In this document: piece after piece, positions 21,601-32,886 of the stretch
Numbering within the stretch: the first letter of the stretch is position 1
Layout of the letters: every line of letters begins with the position of its first letter
Source: Watersipora subatra
Lineage: Eukaryota > Bryozoa > Gymnolaemata > Cheilostomatida > Watersiporidae
NCBI RefSeq assembly: GCF_963576615.1
Contig: NC_088711.1
Location: 22,352,182-22,416,181 of the forward strand
Reading direction: 5' to 3'
DNA length: 64,000 nucleotides
The notes under the pieces: generated by a model
Told to the model about the DNA's origin: nothing
What the model saw: only the letters and a program-made list of their open reading frames with translations
Databases searched by the model: none
Made by a program: the position numbers and the translations under genes

Positions 21601-24600
21601 GGTTTTGATTTCTTAAATATAATATACTTTTGTTACATTTAGCTTTGACAAGATTTTTTATAATGCATGTTTGAATTATAACATGAAATATGTTATCATT
21701 AAGTTTGTGGCTTGCGAATTAAGTAAAAAAACAACAAATAGCATTTTTTTGGTAATATTTGCTCCAACATCCAATAGTTTTGAAATATGACGAAAATTAC
21801 AGAATCGATTACCTTAAATGTTGAGTTTCAGCCGTAGATTGGCACTAAAACCATCTATAATCATGGTAGCATGTACACTAAACGCCAAGCCACTAGTCTG
21901 AAATGATCCCAATAATTATAACAGTGAAAGACACACCTTGGATGGAACGACTAGCCGACCCACAGGCATGGCTGTTTTGTTTTCACTTGCTATTTGTTTC
22001 AACGTCTTGCTGGCATCATCCAAGTGACCCCGGGCCACATTGAACCGCATGCTCTCCGGCATCCACTGAAATTTAAAAATACTAATGTCTATAGCTGGTA
22101 TCTCAAAGTGTAGGTGTTTGTTGCTACCAGATTAGCAAATGTTGACGACTATAATAAAATCATCGAAAACTCGGTAAGCTATTCACGTCCTGGTCACTGG
22201 TGACTTATAAAGCTAAGAACTACGAGTGTAGAAAGAACATATCAACTCAGAGTTGAAATCCTCTAAGCCTTACAATTGATAATAATGATTTGGCTATGGC
22301 ATGCAAAATATTTCTCTAAATTAGATCGCTCCAGTTTTTCTGTTAAAATATCTTGCTATAACCTATCAAATGAACGAAGACATACTAGAAATGTCCCAGG
22401 TTTTGAGCACTACATGCTACAAAGGATAGATAACTAAATATAACTTACATAGGCCAGTATAATAAATACAAGAAGTGGGGCTGCTGAAAAACCCAAGAAC
22501 CACCTCCAACCCATGACTGGCATAACTGCGAGAGCCAAAGTCGTGCAATACACTGACCCGAGTGCATAGAATACCTGAAATATTACAAAAAAGCCAATCA
22601 AAACAACAATACCCGAAAACCTAAACAGCAACAAAACAATTTGGACGCTAACATGTAATTTATAGCACATTCATAGACTTTGTCAACATATATTCGAGAT
22701 GTAAGACACATAATTCACAAAAACTTAAAGGTGTTAATAATTGTTCTCAATAAAAACTCGAGTCTTTTAAGCTTCTTACCTCGATGCCAACAATAGACTT
22801 TGCTCGGGCTTTGCTGGGTAGATATTCCGAGTACAGTGTCACACTATAAGGGCATTGAATGGTTAAACAGCGGAAACATTTTACGAGAAACCTGCAGAAC
22901 TTGGTCATGCAAATGACACGTATTAAAAAAGCAAAAGCTTACAAAAGAGTTTACTAGACTCCAATAAAACCCAGAGTTGTTCAATTGTTACTAAGGAGTC
23001 CTGTCATTTAAGCCTGATGGTGCCTTGCCAAGTGATAAAGAGATGCAGAACACATTTCACAACAAACCATTTTTATGGAAGCTGAGTATCCGAAAATACA
23101 ACATTAAATAAGAAGCTAGTAGTAAGATATCTAGGTAAGGTGAGCTAGTAAGGTAGCTAGTAGTAAACAGTAAGATATCTAGGTAAGGTAAGCTAGCAAT
23201 GTAACTAGTAGTAATATATCTAAGTAAGGTAAGCTAGTAAGGTAGCTAGTAGTAAGTAGTAAGATATCTAGGTAAGGTAAGCTAGTAAGTTAGCTAGTAG
23301 TAAGTAGTAAGATATCTAGGTAAGGTAAGCTAGCAATGTAACTAGTAGTAATATATCTAGGTAAGGTAAGCTAGTAAGGTAACTAGTAGTAAGTAGTAAG
23401 ATATCTAGGTACGGTAAGCTAGTAAGGTAACTAGTAGTAAGTAGTAAGATATCTAGGTAAGGTAAGCTAGTAAGGTAACTAGTAGTAAGTAGTAAGATAT
23501 CTAGGTAAGGTAAGCTAGTAAGGTAACTAGTAGTAAGTAGTAAGATATCTAGGTAAGGTGAGCTAGTAAGGTAGCTAGTAGTAAGTAGTAAGATATCTAG
23601 GTAAGGTAAGCTAGTGAGGTAAGCTAGTAAGGTAGCTAGTAGTAAGTAGTAAGATATCTAGGTAAGGTAAGCTAGTAAGGTAGCTAGTAGTAAGTAGTAA
23701 GATATCTAGGTAAGGTAAGCTAGTAAGGTAGCTAGTAGTAAGTAGTAAGATATCTAGGTAAGGTAAGCTAGTAAGGTAGCTAGTAGTAAGTAGTAAGATA
23801 TCTAGGTAAGGTAAGCTAGTAAGGTAACTAGTAGTAAGATATCTAGGTAAGGTAAGCTAGTAAGTTAGCTAGTAGTAAGTAGTAAGATATCTAGGTAAGG
23901 TAAACTAGTAAGGTAGCTAGTAGTAGGTAGTAAAATATCTAGGTAAGGTAAGCTAGTAAGGTAGCTAGTAGTAGGTAGTAAGATATCTAGGTAAGGTGAG
24001 CTAGTAAGTTAGCTAGTAGTAAGTAGTAAGATATCTAGGTAAGGTAAGCTAGCAATGTAACTAGTAGTAATATATCTAGGTAAGGTAAGCTAGTAAGGTA
24101 ACTAGTAGTAAGTAGTAAGATATCTAGGTAAGGTAAGCTAGTAAGGTAACTAGTAGTAAGTAGTAAGATATCTAGGTAAGGTGAGCTAGTAAGGTAGCTA
24201 GTAGTAAGTAGTAAGATATCTAGGTAAGGTAAGCTAGTAAGGTAGCTAGTAGTAAGTAGTAAGATATCTAGGTAAGGTAAGCTAGTAAGGTAGCTAGTAG
24301 TAAGTAGTAAGATATCTAGGTAAGGTAAGCTAGTAAGGTAGCTAGTAGTAAGTAGTAAGATATCTAGGTAAGGTAAGCTAGTAAGGTAGCTAGTAGTAAG
24401 TAGTAAGATATCTAGGTAAGGTAAGCTAGTAAGGTAACTAGTAGTAAGATATCTAGGTAAGGTAAGCTAGTAAGTTAGCTAGTAGTAAGTAGTAAGATAT
24501 CTAGGTAAGGTAAACTAGTAAGGTAGCTAGTAGTAGGTAGTAAAATATCTAGGTAAGGTAAGCTAGTAAGGTAGCTAGTAGTAGGTAGTAAGATATCTAG

Positions 24601-27600
24601 GTAAGGTGAGCTAGTAAGTTAGCTAGTAGTAAGTAGTAAGATATCTAGGTAAGGTAAGCTAGTAATGTAACTAGTAGTAAGATATCTAGGTAAGGTAAGC
24701 TAGTAAGGTAACTAGTAGTAAGCAGTAAGATATCTAGGTAAGGTAAGCTAGTAAGTTAGCTAGTAGTAAGTAGTAAGATATCTAGGCAAGGTGAGCTAGT
24801 AAGGTAACTAGTAGTAAGATATCTAGGTAAGGTAAGCTAGTAAGTTAGCTAGTAGTAGGTAGTAAGATATCTAGGTAAGGTAAACTAGTAAGGTAACTAG
24901 TAGTAAGTAGTAAGATATCTAGGTAAGGTAAGCTAGTAAGGTAGCTAGTAGTAAGTAGTAAGATATCTAGGTAAGGTAAGCTAGTAAGGTAACTAGTAGT
25001 AAGTAGTAAGATATCTAGGTAAGGTAAGCTAGTAAGGTAGCTAGTAGTAAGTAGTAAGATATCTAGGTAAGGTAAGCTAGTAAGGTAACTAGTAGTAAGA
25101 TATCTAGGTAAGGTAAGCTAGTAAGGTAACTAGTAGTAAGTAGTAAGATATCTAGGTAAGGTAAGCTAGTAAGGTAACTAGTAGTAAGTAGTAAGATATC
25201 TAGGTAAGGTAAGCTAGTAAGGTAACTAGTAGTAAGTAGTAAGATATCTAGGTAAGGTAAGCTAGTAAGGTAGCTAGTAGTAGGTAGTAAGATATCTAGG
25301 TAAGGTAAGCTAGTAAGGTAACTAGTAGTAAGATATCTAGGTAAGGTAAGCTAGTAAGGTAACTAGTAGTAAGTAGTAAGATACCTAGGTAAGGTAAGCT
25401 AGTAAGGTAGCTAGTAGTAAGTAGTAAGATATCTAGGTAAGGTAAGCTAGTAAGGTAACTAGTAGTAAGTAGTAAGATATCTAGGTAAGGTAAGCTAGTA
25501 AGGTAGCTAGTAGTAAGTAGTAAGATATCTAGGTAAGGTAAGCTAGTAAGGTAACTAGTAGTAAGATATCTAGGTAAGGTAAGCTAGTAAGGTAACTAGT
25601 AGTAAGTAGTAAGATATCTAGGTAAGGTAAGCTAGTAAGTTAGCTAGTAGTAGGTAGTAAGATATCTAGGTAAGGTAAGCTAGTAAGGTAACTAGTAGTA
25701 AGTAGTAAGATATCTAGGTAAGGTAAGCTAGTAAGGTAGCTAGTAGTAAGTAGTAAGATATCTAGGTAAGGTAAGCTAGTAAGGTAGCTAGTAGTAAGTA
25801 GTAAGATATCTAGGTAAGGTAAGCTAGTAAGGTAACTAGTAGTAAGTAGTAAGATATCTAGGAAAGGTAAGCTAGTAAGGTAACTAGTAGTAAGTAGTAA
25901 GATATCTAGGTAAGGTGAGCTAGTAATGTAACTAGTAGTGAGATATCTAGGTAAGGTAAGCTAGTAATGTAACTAGTAGTAAGTAGTAAGATATCTAGGT
26001 AAGTTTCACCTGTTTCTAATCTAAAGGCTAAGGAACAATAAAACCAACTTTTCATTAACTAGCACTTTATTTATATAGTTTTTATATACAGTTAAGTTTT
26101 TCCATACTTCTTGACCAAATTTTAAACAAATACGGAAATAAATTAGGAATTACGATAAGTTAGGAAACTAGCTGAATTACCTGAAATATTTATTGTTAAA
26201 TTTTTAGGCTATCAAATGAAATAAATAGAATATAATATATCATTGTAAGAATATTAGCTTCAACACGCGATGGTTTTGAGAAAGAAAGCGTGTAGAGACT
26301 TGATTGGGGGTGTAAGCGCTGGTAAGTTGTATACAGACTAAAGCACAAAGTTTAATCTAGCGAGTGACTGACAAGGAACATAAGATGAGACCTACTTACG
26401 CTTGACCTCCACCAGCGATGCAGAAGCCTACGAGACACCTGAATATAAGGAGCCAGTAAAAGGTGAGTGAGAGGGCACTCAGCACTCCAAAGTACATGGT
26501 GAATATGCTAGAGAGTACCAGCACCTAGAAGAATGAATAATATTGTGTTGATATATACCTTTTTAGCGCAATACGGTTCTAGCAGCCATTTATCTTGTGA
26601 ACATCATGCATCTCCAATAAAATATGCAGCATACAAAAACAGTACAAAAATAATAGCATATTTAAAAAAATTCAGGAATGAAAATATTTGAAGTCATTAT
26701 TGCTGCAATGTTTGCAAGAACATCCCACAAACTGTGATGCATACTATTATGCAATTATTTTTACTTGAGGGTGTAAAGTAAAATTGTGAATGAAAACTCG
26801 GCATAAACTTTAGTTTGATGTTACAACAACTAATATATCAATTTTATTACACAGAAAATGCATTCTGATTACACGTTTTCCCTAAAAGTCTGTTTGTGTC
26901 AAAACAACTCTAAGAGAAAAACTTTCTTCATAACCAGGCTTATTTTTTGGTCAGCACTATCTGAAAATTTCCATGAGAGATGATGTGGTATTACACTGCA
27001 ATAATTGTGCATAATATTTCTTGTAGATGGTTTGTTTGGCTGATGATAGTTGGCATCCTTCAAGACCGATTGCCAATAGAATTTAAGACTTTCAGCTGAC
27101 TACTATAATTCTCATTTAGTTCTGCCTCACTTCTTCTTAGTTTTGGTGCAGAGTTGGGGGGAATCAGCAACCACATACTGTCAGCGCTTGTCAGGGTAAC
27201 ATCACCCGTCAGTAGTTTTCTATTTAGGGTATTACTGTATTTATCTACCTTTAATCACCATCTCCAATTTCAATATCACTTGTCACCAACATCAGTAATG
27301 GTAGGCAAAGTACAAGTTTCATTTCAAATAGCTGTTTCCAGACTTTGCACAGTGAATACTAATTTATTACTAAAAGGATCCTTACTCCAAGAGTTGAAAG
27401 TCTCTTTACAATACTTTCTGGCTGATAGTAATGTTCGCTGTAGCTGGTTTTCACTGAAGCCTCGCCATATATTTGATTACTTTTTCATTGTTAGTGAGCT
27501 GGTTTCCATCGAAAAAGTCTCTCCCCACCTCATCAAAATATCTATGTTGTTGAGTACCCTGTTTCTGAGAGAAACTCATACCACGCCTCTTTTACCATGC

Positions 27601-30419
27601 TGCACTTACTGATGCCAGTCTCTCTTACCTACTGTGTAAACTCCATTGACAGAAAAATCCACATTCTCAACAATCTTCGTTGGAGGAACCTTCTCAAAAC
27701 TGTGGCATCGGTGACCACTTCACGCACATTCAAACTAATATTGATGAGCTATAAGACATAATGTCAGACAGAATGTTTGACTTAAAGCCATTCATACTGC
27801 TGCACTAATTAAAGGTAACTTTAGACTTCCTTGATGGAAAAATACTACAGGAATTTATCTACAGTGTTGGCAAGAAATCAGACGATTGTATTATATTGAT
27901 TTTTATAGCAAGATAAACTGAAATGGTTTGCATTGAATGAAATAGTTCATGGGTGTTTAGTGGATGTGAAGTAGAAAATCACAAACAAATTCACAATTGG
28001 ACAAATAATAGCTTTTCTCCTAGCTTCCACTTGTTCCTACGCATTTGCTTGTCCTGTACACGTACTGTGCACAACACTGGAGATGCTCACACCAGAATTT
28101 GGTGCAAAATTAAATAGATATACCTAGTCTAATTTATAGGAATAGGTGTAGCCTGTGTGTTTGCATTACAAGCTATTTTTTCTCACGTGTTATACTACAT
28201 CTATAGACATTTCTGAAAATAAAACCAGCCCCCAGTGCTTGTACTTGTACCAGTTGTTCGCAAAATAACAAAAAAAACGAAATCCCATCAACATCTGTTG
28301 AATAGATGAGACTATGGTATCATATAACAAGAATTCCTCTAATCGATTATCAAACACCCAATAGTTGGATTAAAAGCAATGCTATAATTGGTTTTACCTA
28401 AAACAGTTAATAACCATAATGCAGAAGATATATATATCCTACTCACAAATTTGCGGCCATATTTATCAGAGATGTAACCCCAGAGACTTGATCCCATCAT
28501 CATACCAACAAAGACAATAGAGGTAATGAGACCAAGTTTCCACGCATCGAGTCCCCAATCACACTGCAGAGCTGGTGATAGGATGGCAAGCACCATCATT
28601 TCTCCCGCATCAGCAGTCTAAAAACCCACTAGAACTAAGTATAACATTCACACAACAGCTTTAACTAGTTGAGCATTAAAATATAGGTTCAACTTTATGT
28701 CTTTGACCCTATCGTGATATCAAAATCTATTTTCGTTTATATTTGGAATCTTCTGCAGGAGGCCATGAACTTTCATGCCATATATACGAATATTCTTCAA
28801 CAAACCATACGTATTAAACAACCAGTTGGAATCAGCATTTAAATGCTGTAACTGGTAAACAAGCATATCCTAGCTAACGACTTTTTATCAAGATAAACCA
28901 TGCAAGCGAAGTCTAAACACATGCTCACCCAAGCAAGACCAGCAATACAGGAAATTCTGAACTGAAACCTGCCATAGCCGAGCATCTCAATGGCATCTTC
29001 AATTTCATAGGTTTCTGCAACAGTAACAGAAAGATTAATGCCTGGGGGCCATTGTGACCCAACAAGAGAGCCAACAATATACATAGATTCCACCTAGCAA
29101 TGCTGGTAGGTAAAAGCAGTGATAGTACCAGCTCTGAGATAAATGATCTCTGCACAACAAATATGGTTTGTACAAAGACTTACAACAATCAATGTCACCT
29201 AGCTGCACCACAAGTAAGGTTCTGGAAGGAGGCAACTAGCATACCAGATATTTAGTAAGAAATCAGAGCAGAGACTTTTCTACTTAAAATCCAAAGTGAC
29301 AGAACAATTATAGTCAAGGCCTTTATGAAGTTAATCCATTTTAATATCTGCTTCATATGTGGCATGTTGGCATAATCTTGTCAGAATACATTGTAGTTAT
29401 ATGCAATGTTTGTTATTGTTAAAACAATAATAAACATTTCATATAACCACACATGACACTAAAACAAATACGTTATATGAAACTATGTAAAAAAACTAAA
29501 GGTAAAAATCCTAAATTATAGCTATAAACCAAATTCATATATTAATATAGCAACAATTGATAAAAAGCTGTTCTCACTGTTACTCTACCAGATTATATGT
29601 AAAAAAGGGTAGACTTAAAAATGCGTAGGTTTGGTGCTAGAGTTGGTAATGATGAAATGCGGTGTAACTTTTTCTAATTTACGCTAGATTTAGTTAAAAA
29701 TTAAATTGATTTATACATTTTTCATTCTTTTTACATTTTAGTTTTTATTTCTACCAGCTTTTTCATTTCTATATTATATATTTCTATATTATATTATATA
29801 TTTCTATTATACATCTGATGAGTGTGAGTACAGTTTGAATGTAATATGTTAGATATTAATTCATATATTGAGACATTTGATAAAATTTTACGTGTGTTGA
29901 AAATTTTGTATGTAGAGAGATGATTGTAAATGGATGTTTGACTGTATTCATACATAATTAAAGTGGTGCAACTAATAATATAGGATATACGATATACATG
30001 TAACTAGAAATGACACCTAAAATTTTTATTACTGATTATAGATGTGTAGTTTACACTCATAGCTAATAAAGCCAGCAGTATTGTCATGTCTGTATAATAA
30101 TATAACCTCCATATAATCACCTTCCGACTCATCCTTCTGCCTATCAGTGCTCTTGTAGCTGTTGTTCACTTTACCAGATATATTAAAGGGCTGAGAGGTA
30201 CCCAAGTCTCCGCTGGCCATGTCGTATGCTGTGGGCATAAGTTCCTGGTTAACAGTTTTGCTCCGCTCTGTGCGCTTTCTAAGGCTAGCGTCAAATTCTA
30301 CAGATTCGTGGTCATCACCAGCTAAATCCACGTCATACAACTTGTCATCCTCATCACCAGGCAGCCTCACAGTCTCAGTACCAGCCTTGTAATAGGAGCG
30401 CAATGGAGAAAAGTCTTCA
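12627..30419 (-). CDS. SVOP: Synaptic vesicle 2-related protein (SVOP), MFS transporter; 5' end not located
   Basis: Thirteen minus-strand exons in transcript order: 30419-30121, 29014-28929, 28617-28447, 26524-26400, 22843-22780, 22574-22449, 22065-21937, 20042-19883, 19657-19550, 18579-18468, 18333-18252, 17742-17653 and 12752-12627. All junctions are GT..AG in compatible phase, giving about 558 residues to the TAA, against about 548 for human SVOP. The acidic cytosolic N-terminus leads into [19 protein letters not shown], the SVOP-family sequence before TM1. MFS loop motifs SDKYGRK (TM2-3) and IDLIGRK (TM8-9) are intact, as are [13 protein letters not shown] and a C-terminal [13 protein letters not shown]. 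The family sits in synaptic or secretory vesicles; its substrate is unsettled. The first exon found starts after an acceptor (TTTTCTTTAG) in phase 2, so a start exon lies further right. SVOPL is less likely because of the long N-terminus. Confidence 0.92.
12853..13433. mobile_element. Pogo/Tigger-like non-autonomous element, copy A (short)
   Basis: The ends are inverted, CCGTAAAAGCTCTATTTGAA and, from the right, CCGTAAAACTTGTATTTGAG, with TA on both outer sides. The inside repeats GAATGCCACCTCTAATAGAA-type motifs. It is 581 bp, an internal deletion of the family seen at 14.96 and 59.98 kb, and lies in the last SVOP intron. Confidence 0.75.
13546..13745 (-). repeat. tRNA-derived SINE-like copy
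   Basis: On the minus strand, box A (TAGCTCAGTCGGTAAG) and box B-like (GGTCCCGAGATCAAATC) are well spaced and followed by a tail. At the far end, CTAGGTGAATGCCCGGTGTT matches the repeat end near 8.45 kb, so head and tail probably belong to one SINE family of about 200 bp. Confidence 0.5.
13975..14220. repeat. Two tRNA-like SINE heads, head to head
   Basis: A minus-strand head (about 14100-13975) has box A GGCTTAGTGGTAGCACAC and box B-like GTGATTCGATTTTTG. A plus-strand head (about 14145-14220) has box A ATGGCATAGTGGATAGCACA. They point away from each other with about 45 bp between. Both look degenerate. Confidence 0.4.
14299..14955. mobile_element. MITE with CACTATGTTTCCATG ends
   Basis: The inverted ends are CACTATGTTTCCATGATGCG and, from the right, CACTATGTTTCCATGGTGCG, with CGCAGT repeats inside. 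ATA flanks both sides, a possible 3-bp duplication that would suit PIF/Harbinger. A small ORF at 14562-14654 (30 aa, acidic start [16 protein letters not shown]) may be a leftover N-terminus of a transposase. The right end stops 3 bp from pogo-like copy B. Confidence 0.75.
14959..16224. mobile_element. Pogo/Tigger-like element, copy B (long)
   Basis: It begins CAGTAAAACCTCTAATTGAA and ends with the inverse, flanked by TA on each side. The interior matches copy C (59.98 kb) in the opposite orientation, for example TTCCATCGAAAGCAACAATC and a shared degenerate reading frame (minus strand 16072-15743, with [13 protein letters not shown]). It is 1,266 bp. No DDE domain can be read, so it is not autonomous. 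CAGT-type ends with TA duplication fit the pogo/Tigger group. Confidence 0.78.
16420..17560. repeat. Degenerate Tigger-type ends
   Basis: At 16770-16790 a right-type end (ATAAGTAGAGGTTCCACTGT) occurs, and at 16965-17010 a left-type end (CAGTGGTGCCTCCACTTATG then a second CCACTTATGAAATGC). Both are typical of pogo/Tigger termini, but I could not pair them with their partners. The 17177-17431 open frame lies next to the second end and matches nothing I know. Confidence 0.4.
18681..19400. mobile_element. Degenerate pogo-like element in an SVOP intron
   Basis: The left end has CCTCAACATACGAGCTTAAT and GAGCTCATATGTCAA. The right end, inverted, reads ACTCGAGATACGAGCTGAC. ACATACGAG/GATACGAG ends of this type are common in pogo/Tigger MITEs. 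The interior shares a block with 8.99-9.48 kb. Confidence 0.5.
19750..19815. repeat. 22-bp tandem repeat, three copies
   Basis: The unit GCATATTTGGGTCAAGGCAA plus TT is repeated three times with almost no change, just downstream (in SVOP transcript sense) of the exon ending at 19883. Confidence 0.85.
23110..26004. repeat. 2.9-kb minisatellite, 48/41-bp unit
   Basis: About 60 head-to-tail copies of a 48-bp unit (begins TAAGATATCTAGGTAAGG, then TAAGCTAGTAAGGTAACT) mix with a 41-bp form lacking 7 bp (TAAGTAG). Variant units (GCTAGCAATG, AATATATC, TAGTAGGTAG) recur as blocks about 610-720 bp apart, showing block duplication inside the array. It fills most of the SVOP intron between exons 26524-26400 and 22843-22780. 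Every frame has stops, so it is not coding. Confidence 0.97.
26540..28440. other. SVOP intron with a 152-codon open frame of unknown nature
   Basis: The intron between exons at 28617-28447 and 26524-26400 holds a plus-strand open frame at 27154-27612 (152 codons, hydrophobic and Ser/Leu-rich). It lacks recognisable motifs. The opposite strand also has long open stretches around 27.42-27.60 kb. This may be an old repeat; I see no evidence for a gene. Confidence 0.3.
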
Positions 30420-30433
30420 CTAAAGAAAATCAA

Positions 30434-32680
30434 GAAAAAATTTGAAATGATACAAACAGGTTAGGGTGACATAATTATGCGATTTATGATTTATAAGTGG
30501 GTGTTTCATAAATGTTATCACTAGATGATATGGTATCCATAGATTGTGATCAGTCGCGTGGACTGCTGGCTGCTAGCAAAGTGAAGCGTGTAATGGGTGG
30601 CAATTGGACATCTCATTAACCACATGAAAAGGAATACATTTTCTTATCTTTGCTGTCGTCTGCAGATAGAAAAAGCCTATCTCATGCCTTCCTTATATAC
30701 AGTGCTAGCTAGAATTATAACATTTTTACACCTCTGGAAGTAATAACTCTCCAAATGAACAGCTGAATGCTTCTAAGTTAATTGGAGGCTAAACTGAGGG
30801 CAGCTAAAAGTACATAAAAACTATCTTACTTAGAGGACTGTATGTTGTGTATACTTTTTGTGAGCTGCAGTGCGCCATGTTTGGACAGAGCAGTTGTTAC
30901 TTATGCACTTGCCATGTGAAAAATCCATGATTTTATCTATTCTTTAGAATAATAGTTTAAAATGAAACTCGGAATAAATGAGGAAAATTCTTTAACTGTG
31001 CCACTTGAAGAGACTCGCTAAATTAGACATGGAAGACACGCAATAAATCAAACCCAGCAGTTGCAATCATAGTAAATGCTTTAGTTATTTCCTCTTAACA
31101 GCTGGGATAAAAGGGGAGAATTTTAAATCCTAATATCCCAACTTGGAAGGACCAACTTTCAATGGGTTACAGATGCATATATGCTATTATAACATTAATA
31201 CATTTAACATATTCACTATCAAATATAACTTCTACTAAAAAGATAAAAAACAAAGCTTGGAAAGAAAATTATTTAATCAGCTAATGTTAAATTATCTACA
31301 TTTTCTCTAGCTAAATAAAAAGTCTAAGCTTGAAACCTCTCCTTGAAAATTATCGGTCAATGATAGGTTAATGTGTCAAAATGAATTACTGTATCGCAAA
31401 ATGTCCAGCTTCAGTGTTTCACATTTTTAAATAGCCAAATAACCAAACATTTTTAGATAACCAAATATTTGGGATTACAATAACTCATCACTTTGAACAG
31501 TTAAACTGAAGACAAAAACTATGAATTTCTTAAATAATACATGTACTTTTACCTCAATCACAAGGCAAATGGTTTCACTTTGTACAAAATTTGATTTTTT
31601 TAAAATACGTAAATAAACTAGTAGCAAAAGCTGCAAAGTTCTTCGTAAAACTAATTTTTGGTACCAATAACAATCCAGCCATTTTTCAGGTTGACATAAA
31701 AATTCTGTTTTGTAGTCAACTCATAATTGTCGATGCAACTGTTTTGTAAGTCAGCTATGTCAAAACCAAATTTATAATTACTTCACTCAGCATACCCTTT
31801 GCACAAGTAATTTTGCACCAAACTGCTGTTGGTCAAGCATTTTCTATTGCTGCCTAAGCAATGTTTTATATAAGCATATAAGATGAAAAATTGATCAGAT
31901 TGGTTGCTTTCAAATTTGCAATGCAGCTAAAAATAAAAAAATTGGCAAGCATCATTTCTGCGACATTCGAACAAGTTTGATAGCGACAAAGCTAAAAACA
32001 GCTTATAAACATCTTTAAACTTTATAGCAAAATGAACATGGAAATCAGTTTGGTGACCACGCTCTCAATTTTATATTTGTGGTAAGATTAGTTCTTGTAA
32101 TGAAGTATAGGTTATCATCTTCCTACATTATTATATTTATCAATTGTTTATACACTAATATTCTTTTTAGTGATGAGCAGATTTTATTATCTGACCAATT
32201 ATAAGTGGTTTGAACAAAGTAAAGTTGGTTGTAAAGACCCATACCGCAATATTATCGCTTGTTGGACATAACCGTATTGTGTATCATACAAATAACTAGT
32301 CGCACAAACATAAGTGTTAGAAAGTAAAAACCATAAAAAGTGGTGTTGTCTAGGTAGTATTTTGCTGCAAGAAAAAGGTAAAAATTATTTTCGTTTCCTT
32401 ATCCACACGTATACTAAAATATTTATATGGTTGACAATATTGAAATGATTGTGCTCACTCACTTATTATGTATAGATGTTGTCAATTTTAAAAAATTTAA
32501 TAAAAAACTGAGAGAAAACTCTTTGATCTTTTCTGAATGTGTGTCATCTCGGAGCATTAAACAGTAAATGTGCCTGTTACGTGAGAAGACCTCCTAAGAT
32601 TATTAAAAACAATTCTCTGATTTAGCAGATGGTCAGGATTACTACTAACACATTCAAAATGATTTGCACAAACACCAAAA
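30434..32680. other. Region upstream of the recovered SVOP exons, no gene seen
   Basis: AT-rich sequence that should hold the missing SVOP start exon or part of its first intron. I could not choose between several minus-strand ATGs. No repeat stands out. Confidence 0.4.
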
Positions 32681-32688
32681 TTGAAATC

Positions 32689-32886
32689 TTACAACAGTGG
32701 TAGTGAAAGCAAAGCTAGTTTATCCTGATGGCATATGTCAGGGTAAATGATTCTGGGTGTACTATGTTGAATCTGCCCTAGTCTTATTTTACATGTAGAT
32801 GATGAAATTGTGTGCCAAGCAGGTGCATTATACAACAGTAAAGAGCTGATATTAGACGTATAAAATGTTTTCAAACCATCAACATT
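32689..32886 (-). pseudogene. Non-LTR retrotransposon reverse transcriptase fragment
   Basis: On the minus strand, a frame of about 65 codons reads FYTSNISSLLLYNAPAW then IQHSTPRIIYPDICHQDKL and LLSLPLL before a stop. This pattern (Y-x-S-x-V/I-R/S-S-L-L-x-Y-x-x-P-A-W, then T-R-I-I-Y-P-D, then LLxLPxL) is the usual C-terminal end of RT domains of LINE elements. Sequence upstream does not continue in frame, so it is a truncated fossil. Confidence 0.7.

Noticed and set aside
23110..26004. CRISPR-like array
   Set aside because: Units are contiguous tandem copies without unique spacers, in an intron of an animal gene.
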